Assembly: GCA_050949645.1 (NCBI GenBank)
Contig: JBMNGC010000001.1
Span: 930,001-994,000, forward strand
Reading direction: 5' to 3'
Origin: RUG369 sp050949645
GTDB lineage: Bacteria; Planctomycetota; Planctomycetia; Pirellulales; Thermoguttaceae
Length of the DNA stretch: 64,000 bases
Shown: in pieces, positions 43,547 through 53,098 of the stretch
How the letters are laid out: each line of letters begins with the position of its first letter
How positions within the stretch are numbered: the first letter of the stretch is position 1
Program-made: the position numbers and the translations under genes
The notes under the pieces: generated by a model
What the model was told of the DNA's origin: nothing
What the model saw: the letters and a program-made list of their open reading frames with translations, nothing else
Databases searched by the model: none

Positions 43547-43902
43547 CTATATCCTGCTATTTTACTGAATCGTCGACAGAGACTTCCTATATCATGTAGT
43601 GCCGCGTCTGATCGAGGAAGCTTGTAAGTGCCCACGCAGCAAAAACAATGACAAGACTCGTTTTCTTTGGATAATAGTTTCATCTTAAACAGCGTTCGCA
43701 AGAGTCCGGAAAAAACGGAAAAACGGCTTGAAACGAGTTCGCGGGACAGCTACAATGAAGTGTAGTTACTGTGGACATTTAAGTCTGCTTGACAATTGTC
43801 GAGAACGGAAGGGGAGACGCTGCGTTCAGCTGAGGACTTTGTTTGCAAGACGCAGCGATCCCTTGACTTCTCTTAAACGCTCCGTTTGGCAGTGAGGGAA
43901 TT

Positions 43903-44529
43903 ATGACGATTCGTGTTACCTGTAAAAATTGTGGAAGCAAGCTCCACGCTAAAGACGAGCTCCTCGGTCAAACTCGCCGTTGCCCTAAGTGCAAAAACCC
44001 TGTCTTAATCGAGCCTTCTGATCCCGTCGCGGCGACTCCTGCGGTGGAGAACCCTGAAGCTGAGGACGTTGGCCTTAAGCAGTTACAGTTACGTCAAGAT
44101 AATCTGTATGTTATCCTTGGCGTCGATAAAGAGGTCGCTTACTGGAAGGCCAACGAGGGATGGTTCCTCAATGTCGGCAATGGCTTCCAGTCGATTAAGC
44201 GCGTTTCCGAACAAATACCGGACGTTGGAAACTTCGTTTTTGTTGAAGGGTACGTCGAACAGACGCCCGAGGGACGCAGACTTCGTGGGATGCGCTTCCG
44301 TGCATTGCACGGTCGCGGAGTACTGAATGCGCTTATTCGTAGCGAGACCGAGATTCTCGAGAAAGCTAGCGAGCCAACGACGCTTTCGCAGGCGCAGAAA
44401 CGTTTCATGCTCCAGCATATTCGCCAGCATTATTTTATGGAATTTACCGACGGGGCGCCGGAGCTCATCGAATATCTTACAGGCTTCGACGCACACGCTC
44501 ATGAGGTCGGTCAGTTTGTCGACGAATGA
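43903..44529 (+). CDS. Zinc-ribbon protein of unknown function
   Basis: A 208-residue cytoplasmic protein with an N-terminal double CxxC zinc ribbon (CKNCGS at 7-12 and CPKCKN at 27-32, in the pattern VTCKNCGSKLHAKDELLGQTRRCPKCKNP written in parts). A short Pro/Ala linker is followed by a 150-residue domain not recognised (YVILGVDKEVAYWKANEGWF, LRGMRFRALHGRGVLNALIR). Such N-terminal ribbons are common in planctomycete proteins of unknown role. The gene stands alone, 111 bp upstream of the M60 gene. Confidence 0.8.
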   Translation: MTIRVTCKNCGSKLHAKDELLGQTRRCPKCKNPVLIEPSDPVAATPAVENPEAEDVGLKQLQLRQDNLYVILGVDKEVAYWKANEGWFLNVGNGFQSIKRVSEQIPDVGNFVFVEGYVEQTPEGRRLRGMRFRALHGRGVLNALIRSETEILEKASEPTTLSQAQKRFMLQHIRQHYFMEFTDGAPELIEYLTGFDAHAHEVGQFVDE

Positions 44530-44640
44530 CGTCGCGACGTCGAAAGCAAACGATCTCAACATATAGTCTCAATCCGGTCCGGACAGAGTAAGTTTCTACT
44601 CTTTCCTGCCGGACCTACTCAATTTGCGGAAGATTAAATA

Positions 44641-46959
44641 ATGAAACTATCCTCTCCTGCTCTTTGCAGAATTCTCATGGTTGTTGCGTTTTTCTGCGTC
44701 GTTTCCCAGACGCTGGCGCAAGAGCAAAAGACCGATTCGAAAACAGCTGTCGCCTTCCTAACCGACGGCGTTGATTCCATTCCCGTTTGCGGCGTCCCAG
44801 GACCTCTCGCGACCTTTGGCGACTCTGCTTTTCCCGTTGTCTTGGGAAAATATGAAAATTCGACAGTCGCGCCCGTCGTTTCCGCCGCCTTTGTCGGACG
44901 AGGAAGAACGCTCGCGTTTGGACATACCGACTATTGCAGCGTGAATGCAATCTCGGCTTCAGATTCTTCGCTAAGATTTTTCCAAAATGCGCTCCTCTGG
45001 GCCTCTGGAAAAACGACGGCAAACTTTAGCGATATTCGCGTTGCCGTTTGGCGCGACCAAGCGACCGCTGATTTTCTCAAACGGGAAGGGTTCGACGCTT
45101 TCGCCGTTAATGATATGCCACAAAACTTCGACGTTCTCGTCGCGGGCTCTATTTCACTCAACGACAAGCAATACGACGCACTTTTCAACGAGGTGCACAG
45201 GGGCGCAGGCTATATAACGTGCGGCCTTGGCTGGGGATGGAGTCAGCTCAATCCTGGCAAAGATCTGTTGCGCGATCACAGTGGCAATAGGAATTTATTG
45301 AAGAACGGGGTCGGAATCGCATGGGCGGGAGGGACGCTTGGTTCGACGCTCCAAGGAGCGTTTGAAGTCTCTGCCGACGCGATTGACGACGCGCCCTTTG
45401 CAAACGGCGCGATGGCATTTGATTATTTACGCAATCTCGCCAAAGACCCGAACGCCGTTGACGAAGTACTTAGCAAAGCAGAAAAGGACGACTTGCGTCA
45501 AATCTCTGCCACGTTTGCGTTGGCGTTCCCGTATCTGAGCAAAGAGCAGATAGCGTCGATTGATAAGTTTGTTAGTTCCTTTCCCGAAGAGATCGTCCCA
45601 ACGGAGAAGAATCCTGTTAGTAGCGACGATCTTCTCAAGCGTCTTGCCATAACGATTCAAACGCAACGTTACCTTCATGGTCAGACAAGCGGCGTCACGG
45701 CCCCTGAAGACGTGCCCGCGTTTGCTGCCGCTCGCGAATTTCCTGGCGAAGTCCCGCAACAAGCCGAGCGTTTGAACGACGTTTCCGTGCTCGTTAAGAC
45801 CTCCGTTCCCGATTGGACCTCGACAGGACTCTACGCCGCGCCTGGCGAAGTTGTGACTATCAAGATTGCGCCCGAGCTTTTCGCGAAACTCCCGAGACCG
45901 TTCCGCGTTCGCGTCGGATGTCATTCCGACAATATAACTCGGCTTCAGAGATGGGCGCGTTATCCCGAAATCACGTTGGAGAAGGCGATTGATTCGCCTG
46001 AAACGAAGATTGTCAATCCTTTTGGAGGACTTGTCTACATCGTTGTCCCACGCGGAATTTCCAGCGCTGGATTAGGTCAAATCGAATTCAAAATTTCGGG
46101 AGCCGTCGCGGCGCCATACTTCGTTCGAGACGTCACGAGCCTCGACGCCTGGAAGTCGATACGCGAAAACCCCGCGCCTTGGGCTGAATTACAGGGAAGA
46201 AACGTCATTGTAAGCGTCCCGTCCAAGGTCGTTCGCGAGATCGACAATCCGCAACAACTTCTTGAGACCTGGGATGAAATCCTTGATTTGATCGCCGAAT
46301 TTGCGAGCGGTCCTTATGTTCGCGTACGTCCGGAGCGTATAACGTGCGATCGCCAGATTTCAGCGGGCTATATGCACAGCGGCTATCCCGTTATGACTCA
46401 TATGGACGTCGAGAAGACGCTTGTTGACAACGAGCGTTTGCGCAAAGAAGGCGATTGGGGATTCTACCATGAATTCGGTCACAATCATCAATCGTCGCAT
46501 TGGACCTTTGACGGTACTGTCGAGGTCACGGTTAATTATTTCACTCTCTACGTAATGGAGAAGCTCAACGGTCGTCGCGCTGACGTCTCCAAGGGCGATC
46601 TTACGAAGGCCGCTCAGGAGCGAATGATCAAAAGATACTTCGGCAATGGCGCCAAGTTTGAGGACTGGAAAAGCGATCCGTTCCTTGCACTGACAATGTC
46701 GATTCAGATGAGAGAGAAATTTGGCTGGGAACCGTTCCTGCGAAGCATCTCTGAATATCGCAAGGCGTCGCCGTCCGAGCTTCCTAAAAACGACCAGGAG
46801 AAGCGCGACCAGTGGATGACGCGTTTGTCTAATAATTCTGGGTTGAATCTTGGACCGTTCTTTACGCTCTGGGGCGTTCCGATTTCTCAGGACGCCTTGG
46901 ACGCAGTCGCAGATATGCCAGAATGGATTCCCGACGAACTTAAAGAATACGTTAGGTAG
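44641..46959 (+). CDS. Exported M60-family metallopeptidase (mucin/glycoprotein-degrading type)
   Basis: A 772-residue exported protein. Signal peptide at about 1-23 (ILMVVAFFCVVSQTLAQ). The N-terminal 280 residues form an alpha/beta domain (SGKTTANFSDIRVAVW, VLVAGSISLNDKQYD) like those preceding M60 domains. The peptidase M60/enhancin-like core holds the zinc motif HEFGH (residues 610-614) with the extended pattern and Glu628 fourteen residues later as the third element. M60 enzymes cleave glycosylated proteins such as mucins, so host mucus or glycoprotein is a plausible substrate. A terminator follows. Confidence 0.87.
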   Translation: MKLSSPALCRILMVVAFFCVVSQTLAQEQKTDSKTAVAFLTDGVDSIPVCGVPGPLATFGDSAFPVVLGKYENSTVAPVVSAAFVGRGRTLAFGHTDYCSVNAISASDSSLRFFQNALLWASGKTTANFSDIRVAVWRDQATADFLKREGFDAFAVNDMPQNFDVLVAGSISLNDKQYDALFNEVHRGAGYITCGLGWGWSQLNPGKDLLRDHSGNRNLLKNGVGIAWAGGTLGSTLQGAFEVSADAIDDAPFANGAMAFDYLRNLAKDPNAVDEVLSKAEKDDLRQISATFALAFPYLSKEQIASIDKFVSSFPEEIVPTEKNPVSSDDLLKRLAITIQTQRYLHGQTSGVTAPEDVPAFAAAREFPGEVPQQAERLNDVSVLVKTSVPDWTSTGLYAAPGEVVTIKIAPELFAKLPRPFRVRVGCHSDNITRLQRWARYPEITLEKAIDSPETKIVNPFGGLVYIVVPRGISSAGLGQIEFKISGAVAAPYFVRDVTSLDAWKSIRENPAPWAELQGRNVIVSVPSKVVREIDNPQQLLETWDEILDLIAEFASGPYVRVRPERITCDRQISAGYMHSGYPVMTHMDVEKTLVDNERLRKEGDWGFYHEFGHNHQSSHWTFDGTVEVTVNYFTLYVMEKLNGRRADVSKGDLTKAAQERMIKRYFGNGAKFEDWKSDPFLALTMSIQMREKFGWEPFLRSISEYRKASPSELPKNDQEKRDQWMTRLSNNSGLNLGPFFTLWGVPISQDALDAVADMPEWIPDELKEYVR

Positions 46960-46994
46960 TTCTTGTCGTTGGCGTCGTCCACGACGATGAATTT

Positions 46995-47042
46995 AAAGCC
47001 CCAAACGATTCCACTAATACGAATCGTCTGGGGCTTTTTTAT
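46995..47042 (+). terminator. Terminator after the M60 gene
   Basis: A 17-bp stem with a single mismatch (aaagccccaaacgattc paired with gaatcgtctggggcttt) and a T tract to 47042. Confidence 0.9.
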
Positions 47043-48269
47043 TACAAAACGAACTTCGAAACGGTTGAAAATCTCCGTCGCATATCAGATCTTTGAGGCG
47101 AATCATTTCTCTTTATAAGCCTGATCGACAAGCATTCTGCGTTCTGAGAAAAGATGACAACGCGTACGGTGGCGCCTGAAGAGGGGGTTGCGACAACGTC
47201 CGATAATGTTTATTATGTTCGGTTGGCCGTTATTCGAGGTTTAACGGATGACTCGGGAGATTACGAGGTCAAATAATTCTTGTTGACTATGGAGAGTGTT
47301 CTGGAAGAACTGCATTCGTCGTCCCCTACTCTTAGCTAATAACGGTTGGTCCCAACCGGCAAATGAAAGATTTGGCATGACGGATCAAACGTTCTCGACC
47401 ACGTTTTCTGATTCGTACGCGATCTCGATAAAATGGATTTTACCCTGCTCGATCTTTTAGCGTTTCCATCGGCGGCAGTTATTTCTATCCAATAACAAAA
47501 AAATTGTCAACGCCCTTCCCGACCCTTGATCTTCTTTGACTAGCAGCCGCACATCATTCTTGTCACTCAAACAGACAAACGAACTCTGGCGCTGCATCTG
47601 GGAATATTAGGTACTGAACATTGTACTACTGTTGCTCTCTCTCAGGAACGAGCCGATTGTATCGCGAGACAAATTTGTAAATCACCTACGCTTGCCGAGG
47701 CGCATTGTTTAGAAAAATACGCGAGCGCTTACCTCGCATGAAAATCATTGTAACAGATTTTGCCATGCGATTCTTAACATGGCCGGCGCTAGCAAAAGGA
47801 GTCTTCAATAAACTTACGGAAATTACACGAGCGCTATTCCGAAGGCCAAAGTTATCAAGAGCGACGAGGTTTCAAAAATGAGCTGGGAAAACTGACAGTA
47901 ATACCCGCCTACATTTCTAGCGCTGTTGAGTAGCGATTAGGAGCGCCGCGATTGATCTAGCGTCCCGCGGTGTGGATCAAGGTATTCTTAATACTGAATG
48001 GGCGTCAATCCCCTCGCCTTATGGGCTGTTACACGCGCACAATCCAGGTAATCCGGAATGTTCGAGAGAAAATGTAGTGCGAGTCTTGTAAATGACCAGA
48101 CAAAAATCTAAAATGAGGGAGTGTGCGGCCTTTAGGCTAGCTCGCGCAAGGTTTCCTGGTCTTGGTTTTGTCACAATGATCTTCACGCGGGGATCCTTGT
48201 AGCTCATCGCGACGCTTGTCTTGCGTCTGGTATGAAAAGTTTGGAAAAGTAAAGAAAAGGAATGTTTCA
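47043..48269. other. 1.2-kb region without a supported gene
   Basis: Between the M60 terminator and the SGNH gene there is no open frame with a protein-like composition. Short frames are interrupted by stops. A stretch near 47560-47740 reads as a 60-residue segment (PHIILVTQTDKRTLALHLGI and onward) without start or homology I can name. It could be decayed coding DNA. No terminal repeats or transposase motifs were found. Confidence 0.5.
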
Positions 48270-49646
48270 ATGAAGAAGTTCTTTAAGCCGACCTCCTTGG
48301 CGGTCGGTCTTTTGGGGCTGTTGGTCGCGTTGTCTTCGACCGTCGGTTATTCTCAAAACCCAGCGACGACGTTGGAAGATCGCAATATTGATCGTTACCA
48401 ACAACAGAAGGAGCGCATGGAACAAGGCGACGTCGATCTTCTATGGGTTGGCGACTCCATTACGCATTTCTGGGAAGGCGCCGGTAAGGAAGTCTGGGAA
48501 CAGTATTACAATGACCGCAAAGCGATGAACTTTGCGATCAGCGGCGACCGCACCGGTCACGTCCTCTGGCGCATGGCGAATTCCCCGATGGACAAGATTT
48601 CGCCCAAAATGACGATCGTTATGATTGGCACGAACAATATCGGACACCGAGATCCCAATGGTAAGATGCACAGCACGCCGGCAGAGACGGTCGAAGGGAT
48701 CGAGTTGATCGTTTCCCAGCTCAAGGAGCAATATCCGGAAACAAAAATCCTGTTGCTGGAGGTCTTCCCTCGTGGCAATAAACCGGACGATCCTCTTCGC
48801 ATCGCCGTCAACGAAATCAACGAGGGCCTGGAAGCGATCTATGCCGACAACGCAGTTGAAAACGTTCAGCTCTACAGCATCAACGACTTGTTCCTCGACA
48901 AGGATGGAAACCTGCCAAAAGAGATCATGCCAGACTTCCTGCACCCGGGTAAGGAAGGGTATGAAATCTGGGCGAAAGCGGTCGAACCGATGATTTCCGA
49001 CGGACTTGGCGAGAACACGGTCGACACGACCCCGGCGCCTGTCGACGCCGATTGGTGGCGAGAACGCTTCAATGAGAAGAACGAGATCCTGAAAAATGGC
49101 GATATCGATATTCTTATGGTTGGCGATTCCATAACGCACAACTGGGAAACTGCCGGCCCTGTCGTTTGGGAAAAATACTACGGCGACAAGAAAGCGGTCG
49201 ACCTCGGTCATGGCGGCGATCAGACCCAGCATGTTCTCTGGCGTCTTGACAACTACGACTTCAGCAACGTCAACCCTAAAGCCGCGGTTTTGCTCATTGG
49301 CGTTAATAACACATGGAGTAACGACCGACAGCCGAAGGATATCGCACTCGGTCAGCGTCGCATCGTTAAAAAGCTTCGCGCAACGTTCCCGAATATGAAG
49401 ATCTTCGTTCTCAAGGTCTTCCCCTGCACTTCGCAGCAGGATCAGATCGACGCGATCAACGCATGCACTGAATATTACATGCGCGATATTCCAAACGTCG
49501 AAGTTCTTGATATCGGCAAGGTCTTCCTCAATGAGAAAGGCGAACTCACGAAAGATATCATGCCAGATCTGCTCCATCCGAACGCGGTCGGCTACGAATC
49601 GTGGGGCGCCGCGCTTTATCTCAAACTCGAAGAAGCGACGAAGTGA
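48270..49646 (+). CDS. Exported two-domain SGNH/GDSL hydrolase
   Basis: A 458-residue protein starting at ATG 48270 (after GAAAAGGAATGTTTCA), 18 codons inside a longer open frame. Signal peptide at about 1-28 (AVGLLGLLVALSSTVGYS). Two tandem SGNH domains, both apparently active. Domain 1: WVGDSITH, SGDRTGHV, GTNNIG and FLHPGKEGY. Domain 2: MVGDSITH, HGGDQTQHV, GVNNTW and LLHPNAVGY. Each keeps the nucleophile Ser, oxyanion Gly and Asn, and the D-x-x-H pair. Likely an ester hydrolase acting on polysaccharide acetyl groups or lipids. A terminator follows. Confidence 0.92.
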   Translation: MKKFFKPTSLAVGLLGLLVALSSTVGYSQNPATTLEDRNIDRYQQQKERMEQGDVDLLWVGDSITHFWEGAGKEVWEQYYNDRKAMNFAISGDRTGHVLWRMANSPMDKISPKMTIVMIGTNNIGHRDPNGKMHSTPAETVEGIELIVSQLKEQYPETKILLLEVFPRGNKPDDPLRIAVNEINEGLEAIYADNAVENVQLYSINDLFLDKDGNLPKEIMPDFLHPGKEGYEIWAKAVEPMISDGLGENTVDTTPAPVDADWWRERFNEKNEILKNGDIDILMVGDSITHNWETAGPVVWEKYYGDKKAVDLGHGGDQTQHVLWRLDNYDFSNVNPKAAVLLIGVNNTWSNDRQPKDIALGQRRIVKKLRATFPNMKIFVLKVFPCTSQQDQIDAINACTEYYMRDIPNVEVLDIGKVFLNEKGELTKDIMPDLLHPNAVGYESWGAALYLKLEEATK

Positions 49647-49671
49647 TCGCCGAGTTTGATGTGTTTTACAG

Positions 49672-49707
49672 ACGCTCGCGCGTCGGACCGGCGCGCGAGC
49701 GTTTTTT
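49672..49707 (+). terminator. Terminator after the SGNH gene
   Basis: An 11-bp stem acgctcgcgcg / cgcgcgagcgt with a 9-nt loop, then a T tract. Confidence 0.9.
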
Positions 49708-49736
49708 CTAAAATTCCGCAATCAGGGATATAAAAA

Positions 49737-50594
49737 ATGAAATTTGCACTTTGCAACGAAATGTTTCAGACGTGGAGTATCGAGAACCAGTTTGAGGCGT
49801 TTGCTGCGTGGGGATACGACGGCGCCGAGCTTGCCCCCTTCTCTCTTGATCCGGTTTTCGCCTCGGGCGCGGCAGAGACGATGGAACTTGATCGGATCGA
49901 CGACGCGATTTGCGACCGAATTCTCGCAGCGTCAAGGTCGTCGGACGTTGCCGTCTCCGGACTTCATTGGATACTTGCTAAAACGTCTGGCTTTCACTTG
50001 ACGACCCACGACGAAGAGACGCGCCAACGCACTTCGGCTTATCTTTGCAGACTCGCGGAACTCTGTGCAAAACTTGGCGGAAGCTACATGGTTCTCGGTT
50101 CGCCCGCACAGCGCAACGTTGAAGATGGTAGTGAATACGCGGATGCGAAACAGAATGCGCTCAAGACGATTGAGGCCGTCCTGCCGACATTGCAGAAGGT
50201 TGGGGTGACGCTCGCTTTGGAGGCGCTCGCGCCAACGGAAACCAATTTCTGGGTCAATTCCGAGGAAACGTTGGCCTTTATCGAGGAGCTTGGCGATCCT
50301 GAAACCGTCACGCTGCATCTTGACTGCCGAGCGATGTTTGGAGGCGAATATCAAGATATCCCTGAGGTCATCAAACGTGTAGGTCGCGAGCATAAGACGG
50401 TATCTTTTCACGCTAATGACCCGAATCTCCAAGGACCTGGCTTTGGACAACTTGATTTTAAACCGATCATGCGCGCATTAGCGGACGTGAAATTTGAAGG
50501 TTGGATAGGAGTTGAACCCTTCGACTATTCTCCAGGGATCGTTGAGCTGGGTCGAGAGTCGATCCGCAATTTGAAAAACGCGATGGACAAATGA
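49737..50594 (+). CDS. Cytoplasmic sugar phosphate isomerase/epimerase-like TIM barrel
   Basis: A 285-residue xylose isomerase-like (AP endonuclease 2) TIM barrel without signal peptide. Motifs: FALCNEMFQTW, WGYDGAELAPFSL, SGLHWILAKTSGFHLT, GGSYMVLGSP, TLALEALAPTETNF (Glu ligand), VTLHLDCRAMFG (His and Asp ligands), VSFHANDP and the closing WIGVEPFDYSPG. Likely interconverts keto and aldo sugar acids or similar; exact substrate unknown. Distinct from the Tat-exported homologue at 24458-25345. Confidence 0.88.
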   Translation: MKFALCNEMFQTWSIENQFEAFAAWGYDGAELAPFSLDPVFASGAAETMELDRIDDAICDRILAASRSSDVAVSGLHWILAKTSGFHLTTHDEETRQRTSAYLCRLAELCAKLGGSYMVLGSPAQRNVEDGSEYADAKQNALKTIEAVLPTLQKVGVTLALEALAPTETNFWVNSEETLAFIEELGDPETVTLHLDCRAMFGGEYQDIPEVIKRVGREHKTVSFHANDPNLQGPGFGQLDFKPIMRALADVKFEGWIGVEPFDYSPGIVELGRESIRNLKNAMDK

Positions 50595-50652
50595 AACGAT
50601 CTCCATAACAGAGCAGATCCTTCCCCCCACTTGAACTCTAGGGTATTGCGTC

Positions 50653-53049
50653 ATGGCGTTTTCCCGAAAGACAGTTGCGACTCCTCAAAAAAACGCTGGC
50701 TCTGAACAGCGCGCCGACCGCGCGCCGAAACGATTTCAGTTAATTTTGACAACGTGCCTTGCCGCGTTCCTCACGGCGTCGATTTGCTGCGCGCCCGAGG
50801 GTGCAATTCGCGAGGGCGATTATGTGCCGATCGCAATGCTCTTCTTCCTACTTTGCATCGGCGCAACGTGGGGGTTTTATAGAACTTCTCGCCTTTCTCA
50901 GCAGCCGCAGAAAAAGGTAGAGTCTGACGCCGCCAAAGCGCAAGGAAACGCCGAGGAGTCTTCCGTTAAAAACCGTGTCGTTTGTATCGCCGACCTCGCG
51001 CTCGGCGCATATCTCATTTGGTGCGTCTTTTCCTGTTTGAAAGTCGCCTTGTTTCATACGGGGGACGTTCGCTTTACTCTCAACGGATTCTGGACCTTTG
51101 TTACTCCGGCGTTGTTTTATCTCTTTCTGAGATTCTTCAGCAAGATCATTTCGCAGCGCGTTCTTATCGAACTATGTCTGGTAGTCGGCGCGTGCATGCT
51201 CGCCGAGAGCGTTTTTTCGCTCTATTCTTACGCAGTCGTTAATCCTCGCGTTCGTGCGGCATATCGTGCGGATCCAGACAGACTCCTTGCAGAAAATGAA
51301 ATGTCTTTCGAAAAGGGCTCTCGCGAAAGGCTCCTCTTTGAAAAGCGCCTCCTAGACAGCGTCGAGCCAACCGGAACCTATGGGCTTGCCAATACGTTGG
51401 CGGGGGCCCTCGCGCCGACGCTTGTCCTGGCTCTTGTCGGAATTCCATGGTTGCGACTCTTTTCTAATGGGCGACGATTAAAGGGGGCGTCGCGTCGGTT
51501 GTACTGGTTGCGCGTGGTACTGCTGACGCTTTCGGCGCTCTTAGCGTTGTTTATCCTCCTGACGACGAAAAGCCGTTCCGCCTATCTTGCATGCGGCGCC
51601 GCAATGGCGGTCTGGTTCGTTCTCTGGTTGCTGAACCGAGCAAAGAGCAGCAAAAAGCTCGTTAGGACTGCCCCGAGGTTCATTATCGTCGGAGTCGTCC
51701 TTCTGACGATTGCCTCCGCCGCCGCGATTTTCTCTGGAGCGATAGATCGCGAAGTCTTTACCGAGGCAGGAAAATCCTTCTGCTATCGCGTACAATACTG
51801 GATCGCGACGAGCGAAATGATCAGAGACAACGTCCTTTTCGGCGTTGGACCCGGCGAATTTCAAAGTCTTTATGCTCGCTATATTCTTCCAACTGCGAGC
51901 GAGTTTATAGCTGATCCTCATAATTTTGCGTTTGAAATTTGCGCGCTGTTCGGAGTTCCAGCGCTTATCGCGTTTGCCGTCTTCCTAATTGCTACGTTTG
52001 GATCGTCCTGCTTTGCCTCTAAAGACGTCGCTGATTCGAGCTCCCCTTCCCTTAATTCCGATTCAACTGACAGCAAGAGTCATTCGAGAGCGTTGCGTGT
52101 GGCTACGCTAATGGGCGTTGCACTGGGACTTGTCGCAACGTTCTGTTGTTCCAGCGTTCAATCGACGCCCGTGGATTGGAATTTTTACTGGCTGGCTGTT
52201 CTTTCGCTGACGGTCTTCTTTTATGCAGCAAGCGTATTGTCAAATGAGCACGACGAAAAAACGTCCGGTCGGGCAACCCCGGCTCTCGTCGCCGCACTGG
52301 TCGCTTTGCTCATTAATCTTTGCGCAGCAGGAGGAATAGGATACCCTCCGATTGCCGTGATACTCTTTTTATTTGCTGCAACTCTCAACAATCGCGCGTC
52401 AGGCAAACAATCGACTGAAGCGGACATGGTTGCCAAAGACAAAAAAAAGGGAACCTCCGCGCTGTATGCCTTTGTCGCTTCAATTGCGATATTCGGCGTT
52501 TTTTACGCCACCTCGTATAAACCGTGGAGTTCGTCGTTGCTTTTTAAACTTAACAGCGTGTCTGACAGCGAATGGTATTTAGAAACAATGCGAAGCGGGA
52601 GAGTTAATAAGATTGATCTTGCGTCGTCAAGCGTTGCGTTGCAATATTATTACTTTTCTGGGATGGAGTTCGCGAAGAACGCAAGCGCTGAAAATAAAAT
52701 GAATTGGCAAGAGGCTCGCAAGAGAATCGAGACCGTATCCCCCAACTCCTCTCCACTTCGTGAAAGTTGCGGAGATTTCGACATGTTGTTGTATGAGAAA
52801 TATCCGATCCGAGCTGAATTTCTGGAATCCGCCGTGAGTTTTTATCAAGAGGCGGTCGATCGTTCTCCAACCGACGCGAGCAAAAAAGAAAAACTCTTCG
52901 ACGCCTTAGGAAAAGCTGGACGTAGCGACGAAGCGCTTGCAGTCGCAAAAGCGGCCCTTGAGTTTGATAAGATTACGCCGCATGAAGATCGCAAGTTATC
53001 GGAAGAGAGCCGTCTAAAAATGAACGCGTTTATCGATGGCTCTCAGTAA
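50653..53049 (+). CDS. O-antigen ligase / polymerase-like membrane protein with C-terminal TPR-like region
   Basis: A 798-residue polytopic protein. Twelve or more predicted membrane segments; examples are LILTTCLAAFLTASICCA (about 31-48) and LVVGACMLAESVFSLYSYAV. The Wzy_C/WaaL-type core near residues 410-440 contains GVGPGEFQSLYARY and DPHNFAFEICALFGVPAL, the conserved HN-x(4)-E loop. The last 110 residues (NSSPLRESCGDFDMLL to EALAVAKAALEFDK) look like a TPR-type helical repeat domain. Probably ligates or polymerises a surface glycan. No other glycan-export gene is adjacent. Confidence 0.88.
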   Translation: MAFSRKTVATPQKNAGSEQRADRAPKRFQLILTTCLAAFLTASICCAPEGAIREGDYVPIAMLFFLLCIGATWGFYRTSRLSQQPQKKVESDAAKAQGNAEESSVKNRVVCIADLALGAYLIWCVFSCLKVALFHTGDVRFTLNGFWTFVTPALFYLFLRFFSKIISQRVLIELCLVVGACMLAESVFSLYSYAVVNPRVRAAYRADPDRLLAENEMSFEKGSRERLLFEKRLLDSVEPTGTYGLANTLAGALAPTLVLALVGIPWLRLFSNGRRLKGASRRLYWLRVVLLTLSALLALFILLTTKSRSAYLACGAAMAVWFVLWLLNRAKSSKKLVRTAPRFIIVGVVLLTIASAAAIFSGAIDREVFTEAGKSFCYRVQYWIATSEMIRDNVLFGVGPGEFQSLYARYILPTASEFIADPHNFAFEICALFGVPALIAFAVFLIATFGSSCFASKDVADSSSPSLNSDSTDSKSHSRALRVATLMGVALGLVATFCCSSVQSTPVDWNFYWLAVLSLTVFFYAASVLSNEHDEKTSGRATPALVAALVALLINLCAAGGIGYPPIAVILFLFAATLNNRASGKQSTEADMVAKDKKKGTSALYAFVASIAIFGVFYATSYKPWSSSLLFKLNSVSDSEWYLETMRSGRVNKIDLASSSVALQYYYFSGMEFAKNASAENKMNWQEARKRIETVSPNSSPLRESCGDFDMLLYEKYPIRAEFLESAVSFYQEAVDRSPTDASKKEKLFDALGKAGRSDEALAVAKAALEFDKITPHEDRKLSEESRLKMNAFIDGSQ

Positions 53050-53098
53050 ACGTCAATGCTGCGCGAGGACGTCGAAAACTGAATGGACGTCGGAAGGA

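Noticed and set aside
48019..48270. Minus-strand 83-codon frame before the SGNH gene
   Set aside because: Lacks protein-like features, overlaps the SGNH promoter region and has no homology I can name.
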